DNA from: PALG01 sp964495885
GTDB lineage: Bacteria; Bacteroidota; Bacteroidia; Flavobacteriales; Flavobacteriaceae
Assembly (NCBI GenBank): GCA_964495885.1
Contig: CAZBWO010000004.1
Coordinates: forward strand, 124,001-188,000
Length of the DNA: 64,000 bases
Direction: 5' to 3'
Made by a program: the position numbers and the translations under genes. Positions 19,092-28,626 of this stretch are shown here, in pieces. Positions within the stretch are counted from its first letter, which is position 1. Every line of letters begins with the position of its first letter. The notes under the pieces are model-generated. The model had not been told where the DNA came from. It saw only the letters and a program-made list of their open reading frames with translations, and ran no database searches.

Positions 19092-21929
19092 TTAAAATCT
19101 GAAATATAGGTTTAAGTAGTATGTTGTCCCGTTTCCGAAAAAGTAGCGGTTACCAAATACTGGAGTATTTTGTTTACTTTGTTCAACCAATCCAGTATAA
19201 TCTGCAACTCTGGAATCTTCAAACCCTCCTGTTTTGTATTCTTGATCAAGGAGGTTGTTTATGGATGCGAAAAAGCCTACGTAATAGTCTTTTATTTTCC
19301 ATGATTTTCCTCCAATTACATTAACTAAGAAATAATCATTAATTTCTTCTTGCTTTAGCAACTGTCTAGCTACTTCTTCATCAAAACTGGATAGTGGGAA
19401 TCCGTTTCCATCTTCGAAAAATGCAGATGTCCTTCTTAATGTACTAACATCAATATAGGCATTTGAAAAATAATTGGTTGTCAAGCCAACCCACCAAAAA
19501 TCTGGATCACGGTATTCAAACCCAACTTGATAAGCCCTTTCAGGCCCTCCAGCCACATGATAATCTTTGAGGTAAGTTGTTCCATCTCCAAAACTTAACG
19601 CCCCTTCAAAGTCATCACTGGTAAAGTAATTGCTGGCATTATCTGTATACACATTTTGCCCTACCGAAGCTGCTGCTTTTAGTTTTAATGTAGGAAGTAC
19701 TTGTGCTTCAATTCCTAATTCTGCCCCCATGCTTTGGGTTTGAATTCCTGTAACCACTTCTTGAACAAACGCATTGGCATTAATTGACTCCGTGAAGTAA
19801 AAATTAATATCTGTTTGATCTTGAATTGTATTAAGATATCCTGTTAGACGTGCCTTCACGATTGGTGAGCGATAAATATAACTTATATCAACATTTTGGA
19901 TTTTCACGTCTTCCAAGCCAATCACCACATCGTTATTCTGACGGGCGTTACTGAAACTATTCCTTAAGGTTGGAGCTTTTGTAAAATACCCCGCGTTCAA
20001 ATCAACTAAATGCCGCCCGGTTACTTTATAGGTTGCTCCTCCTTTTATTCCGAAATTGGTAAAATCCAATTGCTCACTATCTCCTAAGGAGCGGCTTCCT
20101 GGAAAATATCCATTTTCAAAAAGTCCAGTTCTTTGATAGTTGGTTTGGGATGCAGTAGCCCCTATATAGAAATCTACCAAACTGTATTTGAACTGGGCTT
20201 GTGCAAATCCAGTAATAACGCTGGCATTTAATTCGTAATTATATTTGTACCTGTCACCTTCCTGTGCGATACGGTTTCGGTTTTGCAAATCACTTTGAGC
20301 CAAATCTTCAACACCTAAGGTTACGTTTCCGGTATTTAATTCTTCCGCAAAGAAATCAACATCCAAATATCCTGTTCCTCCCAATAAATCATTTACCTCT
20401 GCATAATTTTCGCTTTTCAGGCTTCGGAAACTTAAGCTTCCATTCAAGGTAATATTTTCGTTAATTTCTGATGATAGAATCGTATTTGCCGTAAATTGTG
20501 TGTCTTCATTTACATCTTCCTGAATTACATAAACTGCGTTTCCACCATTTGCAGTTGAAATTGCATTCGCTCTATACAAGGCATTCCAGTCTAATTGGCC
20601 GTCATTTATGAATTCCTGCTGTGCCAAGTAGGCTGCTTGATAGTCATATGCGGTTGGATTTGCGTCCCTAAGGAAATAACTGGGCAAACGTTGATAATAA
20701 TTAGGAAAAGGATTCCTAGCACCACCTACATAGGTTGTTTGTCCATCTGGAGTAACCAACAATCTGGTACCCCCGTTATCAATTCGGGTGTTCCCAATTT
20801 TACCAAACTGATATCCAAGATTGGTATTCAAGCGGGTATTCTCATTAATGTCCCAATAGTGGTTCAACATAATCACGGGCTCTTCAATAGAACGCTCCCT
20901 ACTGTTTCTAATATCATCCCCTTGCATTCCCCAATTAGGGTTGTATTCTCTTCCTTTTAAATCTTTTACCTCTTGGGTGATCGCGGTAGATCTTCCCCGT
21001 TTGTTAGGAGTATAAAAAGCAGAAAGGTTTAAGCTATGGTTCTCGTTTAATTTCTTCTCTACGGAAGCAAAAAAGGAATTTGCATCGTAAAAAGTACCGT
21101 CAATATATCCTTCCTCTCCAAAGCGTCTAGAGACCAATACTGAATACGCCCAGCCATTTTGATCTACCCCACTGTTATAGGAGCCCATCAAACGACCAGT
21201 ATAGCTTCGGTTTGCGAAAGCATAGGAAACCCTTCCTCCCTTACGGTATTGGGAAGCTCTCATAATAATATTGGTTGTTCCAGCCAAGTCCCCAAAGGTG
21301 TAATCATTGGCTTTGGTTCCCATGGAGAAAATTCGGTTTCTCTGCGCATCGTTCAATCCCCCCCAATTACTCCATTGAGGCCTTCCGTTGAACTGTTTGT
21401 TCATTTCTATACCATTGATGAGTACTTTTCCGTTCTCGTTATCAAGCCCCCTAGGTCTAAAAAATGTGGCGCTAAAATCAAAGGCAGCCGCATTTAAGAA
21501 AACATCCCTAGAGGCATTTAATAAACCAGAAACGTTAAAAGCTGTTCCCTCATCTTGGTTTAATTCATTATCTGATAGGCTTATCACTCCAATCTGTGCT
21601 TCTACAGCTGTAAGGTCTAATTGTAGAAGTACCGGATCTAAATTCACTGTTTCACCAGCTTGAATCGTAATTGGAATTCGCTGAAGCACATAAGTTTCCT
21701 TATCCAGAATAAGTACTTGCTCTCCCATTGGAAGCGCGCTACTGAAGGCAAATATTCCAGAAGCATCCGTTTCCGTGGCAATGGCAGTACCTTGAATACG
21801 TACTTCCACAGCGACAATAGGTTCGTTGGAATTTGCATCCAACACCCTTCCCTTAACTTCAGCATCCTGAGCCGCAGCAAAAGAAGCGATCAGAACCATA
21901 AAACTAAAGGATAAAAAGAATTGTTTCAT
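19092..21929 (-). CDS. TonB-dependent receptor paired with DUF5689 lipoprotein
   Basis: 945 residues. Signal peptide to about residue 20; carboxypeptidase-regulatory-like domain at about 23-105 (VKGRVLDANSNEPIVAVEV); plug at about 120-230 (FFRPRGLDNENGKVLINGIE, WSNWGGLNDAQRN); 22-strand-type barrel to the C-terminal LNLYFRF. It imports a substrate across the outer membrane using TonB energy. Cotranscribed with the DUF5689 lipoprotein and divergent from a secreted nuclease gene. No substrate signature can be read from the sequence alone. Confidence 0.92.
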   Translation of the reverse strand: MKQFFLSFSFMVLIASFAAAQDAEVKGRVLDANSNEPIVAVEVRIQGTAIATETDASGIFAFSSALPMGEQVLILDKETYVLQRIPITIQAGETVNLDPVLLQLDLTAVEAQIGVISLSDNELNQDEGTAFNVSGLLNASRDVFLNAAAFDFSATFFRPRGLDNENGKVLINGIEMNKQFNGRPQWSNWGGLNDAQRNRIFSMGTKANDYTFGDLAGTTNIIMRASQYRKGGRVSYAFANRSYTGRLMGSYNSGVDQNGWAYSVLVSRRFGEEGYIDGTFYDANSFFASVEKKLNENHSLNLSAFYTPNKRGRSTAITQEVKDLKGREYNPNWGMQGDDIRNSRERSIEEPVIMLNHYWDINENTRLNTNLGYQFGKIGNTRIDNGGTRLLVTPDGQTTYVGGARNPFPNYYQRLPSYFLRDANPTAYDYQAAYLAQQEFINDGQLDWNALYRANAISTANGGNAVYVIQEDVNEDTQFTANTILSSEINENITLNGSLSFRSLKSENYAEVNDLLGGTGYLDVDFFAEELNTGNVTLGVEDLAQSDLQNRNRIAQEGDRYKYNYELNASVITGFAQAQFKYSLVDFYIGATASQTNYQRTGLFENGYFPGSRSLGDSEQLDFTNFGIKGGATYKVTGRHLVDLNAGYFTKAPTLRNSFSNARQNNDVVIGLEDVKIQNVDISYIYRSPIVKARLTGYLNTIQDQTDINFYFTESINANAFVQEVVTGIQTQSMGAELGIEAQVLPTLKLKAAASVGQNVYTDNASNYFTSDDFEGALSFGDGTTYLKDYHVAGGPERAYQVGFEYRDPDFWWVGLTTNYFSNAYIDVSTLRRTSAFFEDGNGFPLSSFDEEVARQLLKQEEINDYFLVNVIGGKSWKIKDYYVGFFASINNLLDQEYKTGGFEDSRVADYTGLVEQSKQNTPVFGNRYFFGNGTTYYLNLYFRF

Positions 21930-21976
21930 TCCTAATGGTTGTTTGTTTGGATTAATAAATTGTTATAAATGGGCTG

Positions 21977-21984
21977 CAAAAGTA
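21977..21984 (-). promoter_or_regulatory. -7 element for the TonB receptor operon
   Basis: On the minus strand TACTTTTG matches TAnnTTTG, 47 bases upstream of the receptor ATG. A divergent candidate for the nuclease gene, TATTTTTG, lies at 22005-22012 on the plus strand, so both promoters share this 130-bp gap. Confidence 0.45.
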
Positions 21985-22059
21985 CATTTTTTATATGAAT
22001 TATTTATTTTTGGCCCATCCTTTGTAAAGGATTTTACGCAAACTTAATATTCATCATTC

Positions 22060-23106
22060 ATGAAGTTGAAAACCTGGATTACCGCATGTACAATCATCAT
22101 CGCATGTAACGCCTATTCTCAAGACAAAAATTACAAAGTAAATACGGTTGCTTTTTATAATCTTGAAAATCTATTTGATTATGAAGACGACCCAATTACT
22201 TTTGATGATGACCGAACTCCCACCGGAAAAGACCACTGGACTCAAGAGATTTATGAGGCTAAGTTGAAAAATATGGCGCAGGTTATTTCTGAAATTGGTG
22301 CCGATGTTACTGGCACATCCCCTGCCGTGATTGGGGTTTGTGAAATTGAAAACAGAAGAGTTCTGGAAGATCTTGTAAATGAACCCTCCCTTTTGAACAA
22401 AGATTATGGCATTATACATTTTGACTCGCCAGACCGAAGAGGTATTGACGTTGCATTGTTATATCAAAAGAAAGTCTTTACCCCTACTCATTACAGTAAA
22501 CATGAATTGAAAATTTATGAAGATAACGAGCCTACTAAAAGAATCTACACAAGAGATCAATTGTTGGTGACTGGAATGCTGGATGGTGAAAAAATGCACT
22601 TTATCGTGAACCACTGGCCTTCACGAAGTGGAGGTGAAGCTAGGAGCCGTTTTAAAAGAATTAAAGCAGCAAAGCTGAATAAACATATCATTGATTCCCT
22701 TTTAAGTGATGATCCGTATGCGAAAATTATTACTATGGGCGACCTTAATGATGATCCTACCAGCCCCAGCCTTACAGAGGTATTACAACCAAAAGCCAAA
22801 AGGGAAGATGTTGGTCTAAAACAACTTTACAATCCTATGGAAGAAATGTTTAAAAAAGGGCTGGGCACCTTGGCATGGAGGGATGGGTGGAATTTATTTG
22901 ATCAAATGATTGTTTCCGAAGCATTGGCAAAAAAGGAATTCGACACCTACCGACTTTACAAAGCGGGCATCTACAATAAGGGATACTTAGCAAATCCTAG
23001 GGGACGATACAAAGGGTATCCTTACAGAAGTTATGCAGATGGTGGCTTTACAGGAGGGTTTAGCGATCATTTCCCAGTGTATCTATACCTTATCAAAGAA
23101 CAATAG
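22060..23106 (+). CDS. Secreted endonuclease/exonuclease/phosphatase-family protein
   Basis: 348 residues. Signal peptide ending near ACNAYSQ (residue 20), then a single EEP domain. Metal and catalytic motifs: NLENLFDYEDD (Asn/Glu), VIGVCEIENR (Glu), NHWPSRSGGE (the H of the NHW motif), MGDLNDDPTSPS (Asp/Asn) and GFSDHFPVYL (final SDH). The block resembles bacterial secreted DNases such as ExeM/EndA-like enzymes. Periplasmic or extracellular. Divergent from the TonB receptor/DUF5689 operon, a layout that suggests nucleic-acid or nucleotide scavenging. Confidence 0.88.
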   Translation: MKLKTWITACTIIIACNAYSQDKNYKVNTVAFYNLENLFDYEDDPITFDDDRTPTGKDHWTQEIYEAKLKNMAQVISEIGADVTGTSPAVIGVCEIENRRVLEDLVNEPSLLNKDYGIIHFDSPDRRGIDVALLYQKKVFTPTHYSKHELKIYEDNEPTKRIYTRDQLLVTGMLDGEKMHFIVNHWPSRSGGEARSRFKRIKAAKLNKHIIDSLLSDDPYAKIITMGDLNDDPTSPSLTEVLQPKAKREDVGLKQLYNPMEEMFKKGLGTLAWRDGWNLFDQMIVSEALAKKEFDTYRLYKAGIYNKGYLANPRGRYKGYPYRSYADGGFTGGFSDHFPVYLYLIKEQ

Positions 23107-23114
23107 TAAGACAT

Positions 23115-23145
23115 AAAAAAAGCGCTCATTTTGAGCGCTTTTTTT
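23115..23145. terminator. Bidirectional terminator
   Basis: Stem aaaaaaagcgctca / tgagcgcttttttt with loop TTT, between convergent nuclease and 4-TM protein genes. Confidence 0.85.
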
Positions 23146-23147
23146 AT

Positions 23148-23591
23148 TTAGGAAAACCATTGTTGCCATGGAATTCGACTTAACATAAAAATAAATCCTA
23201 TTCCATAGAATATAAATAGTGTTCTAAATTTTTTAGCCGAAGTAAGTTTCTTTTTGTGTTTTGAATACCCTATGGTAATCAATACTACTGCCAAAATCAT
23301 CACCGTAATGTGTTCTACGGCATACAATCGCAATAAACTATCTTTCATCACTGTACCCATTCCATTATTGGATATTGATTTCATTCCTAGCGGGGAAATA
23401 AAATAGAGTATCAACCCTAACACTAATTGGATGTGGGTTACGATTAAAGCAAAAAGTGCCAAGCGGAAATCTTTTGCCTGAAATTCTTTTTTACCTACCA
23501 AACCGGCCAAGGAATTAATTACAGCTACCAATACCATAAATAAAACCAAATAGGCCCAATAGGAATGCATAAATTGAATGGTTGAGTACAT
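23148..23591 (-). CDS. Four-helix membrane protein, cytochrome-b-like
   Basis: 147 residues with four hydrophobic helices at about 10-30, 43-63, 90-112 and 124-142. Histidines fall in or near helices (H9 in FMHSYWAYL, H53 in VTHIQLVLG, H94 in VEHITVMIL), a pattern compatible with haem binding as in small cytochrome-b-like proteins. In flavobacterial genomes this family is often left as hypothetical or cytochrome B. Function unknown. It sits alone between two terminators. Confidence 0.65.
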   Translation of the reverse strand: MYSTIQFMHSYWAYLVLFMVLVAVINSLAGLVGKKEFQAKDFRLALFALIVTHIQLVLGLILYFISPLGMKSISNNGMGTVMKDSLLRLYAVEHITVMILAVVLITIGYSKHKKKLTSAKKFRTLFIFYGIGFIFMLSRIPWQQWFS

Positions 23592-23613
23592 AGGGTTGTC
23601 TTTTAGTCTTTTT

Positions 23614-23621
23614 CAAAGGTA
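23614..23621 (-). promoter_or_regulatory. -7 element for the 4-TM protein gene
   Basis: Minus-strand TACCTTTG, a frequent flavobacterial version of TAnnTTTG, 22 bases before the ATG at 23591. Confidence 0.5.
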
Positions 23622-23638
23622 GCAATTATTTCCACAAA

Positions 23639-23668
23639 AAAAGGGGTTGGCAAATGCCAACCCCTTTT
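23639..23668. terminator. Terminator after the 859-residue TonB receptor
   Basis: Perfect 14-bp stem aaaaggggttggca / tgccaacccctttt with a 2-base loop, just downstream of the minus-strand receptor stop. Confidence 0.85.
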
Positions 23669-23688
23669 GTAAGTTTCTCTACTTCCTA

Positions 23689-26268
23689 TTAGAAAGCATA
23701 ACGAAGGGAACCGTTGAAAGTTCTTCCGTTTTCTATATAATATCCAAATGCATCACTGTTTTGAATACCAATGTAATCAAAGACATTGAATACGTTTGCG
23801 CGGAAAGTTAAGTCGTTGGATCCTAAGTTAAATTTGTAGGTCAAACCTAAATCTGTAATAGAATAGGGTTGAAGTCTTTGAGGTGTATACCCGTCAATAG
23901 AGGTTGAAGCATCTGTAAATTCATAGTGTCTTGCCCTATAATTAATAGACCCATCAACACTCAATCCTTCCAGAACCCTAGCCTTTGCTCCAAGACCAGT
24001 GGTAAATTGTGGTGCTGTTGAAACTTTTACACCTTGTCGGTCTACTCCATCTTCTTCAGAAATTACCTCTTGTGTATCTAGGTTGTAAACAGACACGCTA
24101 GACTTTCCTTTAAATACCCAGCTACCTCCAGAAACATATCCGTTAAGGGTCAACCAGTTTCCAGTTCTCCATTTAAAATCCAATTCTGCACCAGAATGGT
24201 ATTGGCGAATTCCTCTTTGCAATACGGAAACTTCAACACCTTCTACTCCATCAACATCAATTTCGTCTGTATAAGATTCTGTCCTGTTTGACCAATCTGT
24301 TACATATGCATTAAAATTAGCACTAAAACCTTGCGTTTTAAAATGGTATCCTGCTTCAAATGATCGGATGATTTCGTTATCTACTTCTGGAGAGATCAAA
24401 TCTGCATTTGAATCGTTGAAGGAGAAAATATTATCTAAATAAGGTTGTCTTGAATAGTACCCAATATTAGTAAAAATCTTATGTTTTCCATCAATATTAT
24501 ATCCTACACCTCCTTTAAGATTATACCCTTCTCTGCTTATTTTTTCGGAAGTAATATTCACAAATCGGTCTACCCTTTGGTAAGACTGCGTAGAAACAGC
24601 TCCTTGGAAGAAGGTAGAAAATTTTCCGTCACTGTATTCCAACTGACCAAAACCACCTACATAGTTGATGTCTTCTGAGTAATCATAGTTAATTCTTTCA
24701 CTTTCATCAGCAAAATCTGAAAGAGCCGACCAAGGTGTTGCATCATAATTTGCAGTAACAATGCCCATTCCTGTTCTATCATCATTGGCCCATCCTGTAA
24801 GACCGTAGAAATCTACAACTTGCCTAAAGTGATCTCCTGTATACATTCTACCATCCACACCAAGATTCATGGAAAAACTATCAGAGAAGTCATGATTAAA
24901 ATTAGTTACCAGTCCATACCATTGATGATTATTTACAGAAGCCCTTCTGATGTATCCTCTGCTTCCAGATTCAGCATCTACGTCACCTACACCAATAGCG
25001 GTATTGGAAGCCTCAATAGCTTCATAATCTATTTGTCCATACAAAGGACCCTCTTCTCCATCTGGGTCTTCTGTCCTCGCTGGTCGATCACCACGATCTC
25101 CCGTTCCACCTCCACGACCCCAAGAGGCGTAAAGAACGGTAGACAATTCACTAGCATCACTCATGGTCCAGTCCCAGTTTAAGTTTAACACTGGCTTGTG
25201 GTAGTAGTTTTGTCTTTCGGAAGTAATTTCACCATCATAATATCCCCAATGCTGATTGAATTTTGGATCTGCTTCAATAATTTCACGCGACTGGCTCCAT
25301 TTTTGTCCGTGCAATTGAGGAGCACCTGTAACCAAAAAGTTAAAGGCGTGTTTTTCATTTGGTTTGTATCCTACTGAAAAGTAATAGTTCTGTCCTTCTC
25401 CGTAAGTTCCGCGAGCCCATTTTCTGTGAGCCTGCCAATAATCCAATAATACAGAAAACGCCCATCCACTATCACTAAGTCCTGTATCATAAGAAGCTGT
25501 TCCTTTAAAATAACTATCATTAGCTCCTAAGAAACGTGCAAAACCACCTTCTTTTTTGTCAGCCGCTTTCATAAGAATGTTCATAGTTCCCCCAACAGAA
25601 GAAATAGCCAACTTGGAGGCACCTAAACCTCTTTGTACCTGAATGGCATTCGCAATATCTGAAATACCTGCCCAGTTAGACCAATAAACATTTCCGTCTT
25701 CCATTCCGTTTACGGGCTGACCGTTTAGTAGCACTGCAATATTAGATTGGTCAAAACCACGAAGGTATAACTGAGAGTCTCCAAATCCGCTTTCACCAGA
25801 AACATATGCAGAAGGAGTTCCTTCCACGGCTTTTGTAATCTCAACGTTTCCTGTTACTTTGTTTTGAATGTCCTGCTGTGTAATGGTAGATACTGCAACT
25901 GGTGTATCCCTGTCTTCTGCCAAATCTACAACTCCAGATCCAATGATTACTACTTCGGAAAGTGTGTTTTCGTCAGCAGATAAATTAATAGCCCCAAGAT
26001 CTGCAGCTCCATTAACCAGTGTAAAGGAAATGCTTTGCCTTTCAAATCCTAAATAGGTAATTTCTATTGTTCCTGTGTTAGCACTTACTGAAATAGAAAA
26101 ATTACCGTCAAAGTCTGTTACTACTCCATTGGTAGTACCAGATTCAAGAACATTGGCACCCGGAAGCGGACCGCCAAGTTCGGCATCTGTTACAGTACCT
26201 GTAACAGTTCCTTGTGAATAGGCAGTAAGACCACCTAGAAACAACATAATGAGTAGAATTTTTTTCAT
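23689..26268 (-). CDS. TonB-dependent receptor with carboxypeptidase-regulatory domain
   Basis: 859 residues. Signal peptide (to TAYSQ, about 19), regulatory-like domain about 22-105 (VTGTVTDAELGGPLPGANVL), TonB-box-like stretch NTLSEVVIIGSG, plug about 120-225 (LYLRGFDQSNIAVLLNGQPVNG and WSNWAGISDIANAI), then barrel ending in LRYAF. It has no SusD-like partner and is monocistronic, with its own terminator. Single receptors of this class import siderophores, peptides or other small ligands, but the substrate cannot be told here. Confidence 0.92.
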   Translation of the reverse strand: MKKILLIMLFLGGLTAYSQGTVTGTVTDAELGGPLPGANVLESGTTNGVVTDFDGNFSISVSANTGTIEITYLGFERQSISFTLVNGAADLGAINLSADENTLSEVVIIGSGVVDLAEDRDTPVAVSTITQQDIQNKVTGNVEITKAVEGTPSAYVSGESGFGDSQLYLRGFDQSNIAVLLNGQPVNGMEDGNVYWSNWAGISDIANAIQVQRGLGASKLAISSVGGTMNILMKAADKKEGGFARFLGANDSYFKGTASYDTGLSDSGWAFSVLLDYWQAHRKWARGTYGEGQNYYFSVGYKPNEKHAFNFLVTGAPQLHGQKWSQSREIIEADPKFNQHWGYYDGEITSERQNYYHKPVLNLNWDWTMSDASELSTVLYASWGRGGGTGDRGDRPARTEDPDGEEGPLYGQIDYEAIEASNTAIGVGDVDAESGSRGYIRRASVNNHQWYGLVTNFNHDFSDSFSMNLGVDGRMYTGDHFRQVVDFYGLTGWANDDRTGMGIVTANYDATPWSALSDFADESERINYDYSEDINYVGGFGQLEYSDGKFSTFFQGAVSTQSYQRVDRFVNITSEKISREGYNLKGGVGYNIDGKHKIFTNIGYYSRQPYLDNIFSFNDSNADLISPEVDNEIIRSFEAGYHFKTQGFSANFNAYVTDWSNRTESYTDEIDVDGVEGVEVSVLQRGIRQYHSGAELDFKWRTGNWLTLNGYVSGGSWVFKGKSSVSVYNLDTQEVISEEDGVDRQGVKVSTAPQFTTGLGAKARVLEGLSVDGSINYRARHYEFTDASTSIDGYTPQRLQPYSITDLGLTYKFNLGSNDLTFRANVFNVFDYIGIQNSDAFGYYIENGRTFNGSLRYAF

Positions 26269-26294
26269 AATAAATTGTTTAGTTATTATCGTTG

Positions 26295-26302
26295 CAAAAT
26301 TA
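26295..26302 (-). promoter_or_regulatory. Candidate -7 element for the 859-residue receptor gene
   Basis: Minus-strand TAATTTTG, 26 bases before the ATG. A second candidate TACTTTTG lies at 26364-26371. Confidence 0.4.
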
Positions 26303-26439
26303 AGTTAGCCTAACAATACGTAGCACCTTTTTGGTGTTAAGAAAATGCTATGAAGTTATTTCGCAAAAGTAAATAGAAAAGATCCGTTAATCCTGTTGAT
26401 TATTAACCATTTATGCAAGAATATTAACCAGCCATTGAC

Positions 26440-27666
26440 CTACAAAGAAAGGCAATCAAGTTGGTCCTTGAGGGGAGTCATAAGACTGAAATATTCCTCA
26501 TGATATTGGCTTTCAAGAGGTTTGGAATTGGGAAGATCTTCAAGAAAGGGATCTACCTGCTTCCCATTCTTCCAAAAGCGATAGCATACATGCGGGCCAC
26601 CCGTGTTACCGGTCATACCTACCCAACCAATAACATCTCCTTGCTGCACATATTCACCCACTCTTACATTGTAGCGTTTCATATGCAAGTATTGGGTTTC
26701 ATAGGTCTCATTATGACGGATTTTCACATATATTCCGTTGCCGCCACGTCGCTCTGCTTTCGTGACCACCCCATCTGCAGTTGCTAAGATTGGCGTCCCA
26801 ACATTGGCTGCAAAATCAGTTCCTTTATGAGGTCGTACTTTGTACCCATAGTAAGCAATTCTTCTATTGAGGTTATATCGGGAAGAAATTCTATAATTGA
26901 ATTTTATAGGAGATTTCAGGAAAGCTCTTCGTAGATTATTGGCCTCTTCATCATAAAAATCAAAAGGAATACTATCATTTGCCTCTGGTTTAAATTTGAA
27001 GGCATAGATGGGTTTACCGCGGTGTTCGAACCTAGCCGCCTTAATTTCCCCTAAGCCTGCGGAAATAGTATCATTAATGAACTTTTCAGTATACACAATT
27101 TTAAAATTATCCCCCGGCTGAAGATGAAAGAAGTTTACCGTCCACGCATAAATATTTGCGAGCCTATCTGCCATAAACGGACTAAGATTATTGTCCATCA
27201 TAGTTTGATATAGAGAGCTGGTAATAACTCCAGAAGCTTCTTTTTCAATAATCGTTACCGGCTTTTTATCTAATTTAACGGCGACACTATCCCTAAAATC
27301 TACAATAGCATAGTCTACCTTGTTCTTTTCGTAAATAAAAACTTGGGTCTTATTAAGACTGTCTTTAGAGTTCAGTAAAACATAAGGCTTCCCAATCTTA
27401 ATTTTTCGAACATCAAAACTATCGCTAAAAGTAGTAGCAACTTCAAATATCTTGCTTTGGGAAACTCCATACTCATTTAAAATACCGCCAAAAGTATCAC
27501 CAGGGCGAATGGTGTCACGCACTACGTTGAAATCATTTAAGACATATCCATAGGCTTGTATGATTTCAGGTTGAGGCTCTTCTTCAATTGGATCTTCTTC
27601 TTTAGGGTCGTTGGAACAAGCCAGTAGGCTAAAAATCAGGAGGGGGATGTAATAGAATTTTTTCAA
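26440..27666 (-). CDS. M23-like (LytM-fold) lipoprotein with altered zinc site
   Basis: 408 residues. Lipobox LLAC (Cys17), acidic linker, a LysM/OapA-like region at about 45-150, and a C-terminal M23 domain at about 275-390. The first zinc motif is intact (HKGTDF). The third motif, normally H-x-H, reads GPHVCYRF, so the second His is replaced by Cys. The enzyme may bind zinc through Cys or may be a catalytically dead peptidoglycan-binding scaffold of the EnvC/NlpD type. It is the last gene of an operon with kynA and the DUF3108 gene. Confidence 0.88.
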   Translation of the reverse strand: MKKFYYIPLLIFSLLACSNDPKEEDPIEEEPQPEIIQAYGYVLNDFNVVRDTIRPGDTFGGILNEYGVSQSKIFEVATTFSDSFDVRKIKIGKPYVLLNSKDSLNKTQVFIYEKNKVDYAIVDFRDSVAVKLDKKPVTIIEKEASGVITSSLYQTMMDNNLSPFMADRLANIYAWTVNFFHLQPGDNFKIVYTEKFINDTISAGLGEIKAARFEHRGKPIYAFKFKPEANDSIPFDFYDEEANNLRRAFLKSPIKFNYRISSRYNLNRRIAYYGYKVRPHKGTDFAANVGTPILATADGVVTKAERRGGNGIYVKIRHNETYETQYLHMKRYNVRVGEYVQQGDVIGWVGMTGNTGGPHVCYRFWKNGKQVDPFLEDLPNSKPLESQYHEEYFSLMTPLKDQLDCLSL

Positions 27667-27678
27667 TCTATTGATATT

Positions 27679-28611
27679 TTATACGTCTTGGCCCCAGTTG
27701 GCAATTTCTTCTTTGGTCCAAACCTCTGGAAAGAAAATACGCTTTTGGTACTTTGGATGCATGTATTTTGCCCAATCACTTCCGCCGGTTGCTTCTTCGG
27801 GTTCTGTGCCGTGGTTCAAATACTTCACCGCCGTATTATAGTGGGCCATGACCCAGGTAACATTTACCGTGTAATCATAGTGGCGCATCGCTTTCTGAAG
27901 TGCCGGGGCCTCTTTCACCTCTTGGGGCAGGTTCTTAAATTTGGTGTACAAATTTATGGTATTATATTCTTTTGCAAAAGAAATAAAGTCTTCTCTGTAT
28001 TTTTCCTCAAATGCCTTTAGTAAATACGTCTTTTTTCCTGTTTTATAGTCCTTCCCAGCAGCTTGCCAATACATATGCTCCATCGCGTGTTCAAAAGGAG
28101 TATTTCTATCAATAGTCTCTCGGAAACGCGCATCAATAAGATTGATCAATTCTGTAGACGCGAGTTCAATTTTTCGGTATTGGGCACTTTGGAATCCGGA
28201 TGCAGGTGTAAGGGTCGTTCTGAATTTTAAATACTGCTCCACTTCCATTCCTTCCGTCATAATCTGAAAAGAAGAAGTTAGCATATCAAAATACCTACTT
28301 ATTCGCATCAAACGTTCCGAAAAAAAGCTAACCGTAAGTTTTTCAAGATGGGACACCTGCTGAATTTCCCACAAAATCATCTTAAACAACAACTCATTAA
28401 TTTGATGGTAGATGATGAAGACCATTTCATCTGGCAGATTGGTACGTTGCACCTGAAGGTTCAACAATGCATCAGTTTGGATGTAATCCCAATAGGTGAT
28501 AGGTTTTCCGTAGAGAAGTCCTTCCAGATGCACATTAAGCCCAAGGCCCATGCCCTTATACTTTTCTTGTAATTGCTGAAGTAGTTGTTCGGTTTCTGGA
28601 TCTAGTTGCAC
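27679..28611 (-). CDS. kynA: Tryptophan 2,3-dioxygenase
   Basis: 310 residues. Haem enzyme that oxidises L-tryptophan to N-formylkynurenine, the first step of the kynurenine route. The active-site His is H69 in FIIYHQINELLFK, substrate-binding residues lie in TLTPASGFQSAQYR, the proximal haem ligand is probably H257 in WVMAHYNTAV, and the amino-group loop is TGGSDW (275-280). It belongs to the short flavobacterial form. It is 15 bases downstream of the DUF3108 gene and 12 bases upstream of the M23 gene; hppD and hmgA are nearby, so aromatic amino acid catabolism is clustered. Confidence 0.95.
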   Translation of the reverse strand: MQLDPETEQLLQQLQEKYKGMGLGLNVHLEGLLYGKPITYWDYIQTDALLNLQVQRTNLPDEMVFIIYHQINELLFKMILWEIQQVSHLEKLTVSFFSERLMRISRYFDMLTSSFQIMTEGMEVEQYLKFRTTLTPASGFQSAQYRKIELASTELINLIDARFRETIDRNTPFEHAMEHMYWQAAGKDYKTGKKTYLLKAFEEKYREDFISFAKEYNTINLYTKFKNLPQEVKEAPALQKAMRHYDYTVNVTWVMAHYNTAVKYLNHGTEPEEATGGSDWAKYMHPKYQKRIFFPEVWTKEEIANWGQDV

Positions 28612-28626
28612 GAGCAGGTATATGGT

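Noticed and set aside
26461..26787. Long plus-strand ORF opposite the M23 gene
   Set aside because: It is a reverse-strand shadow; the minus-strand frame has clear family motifs.
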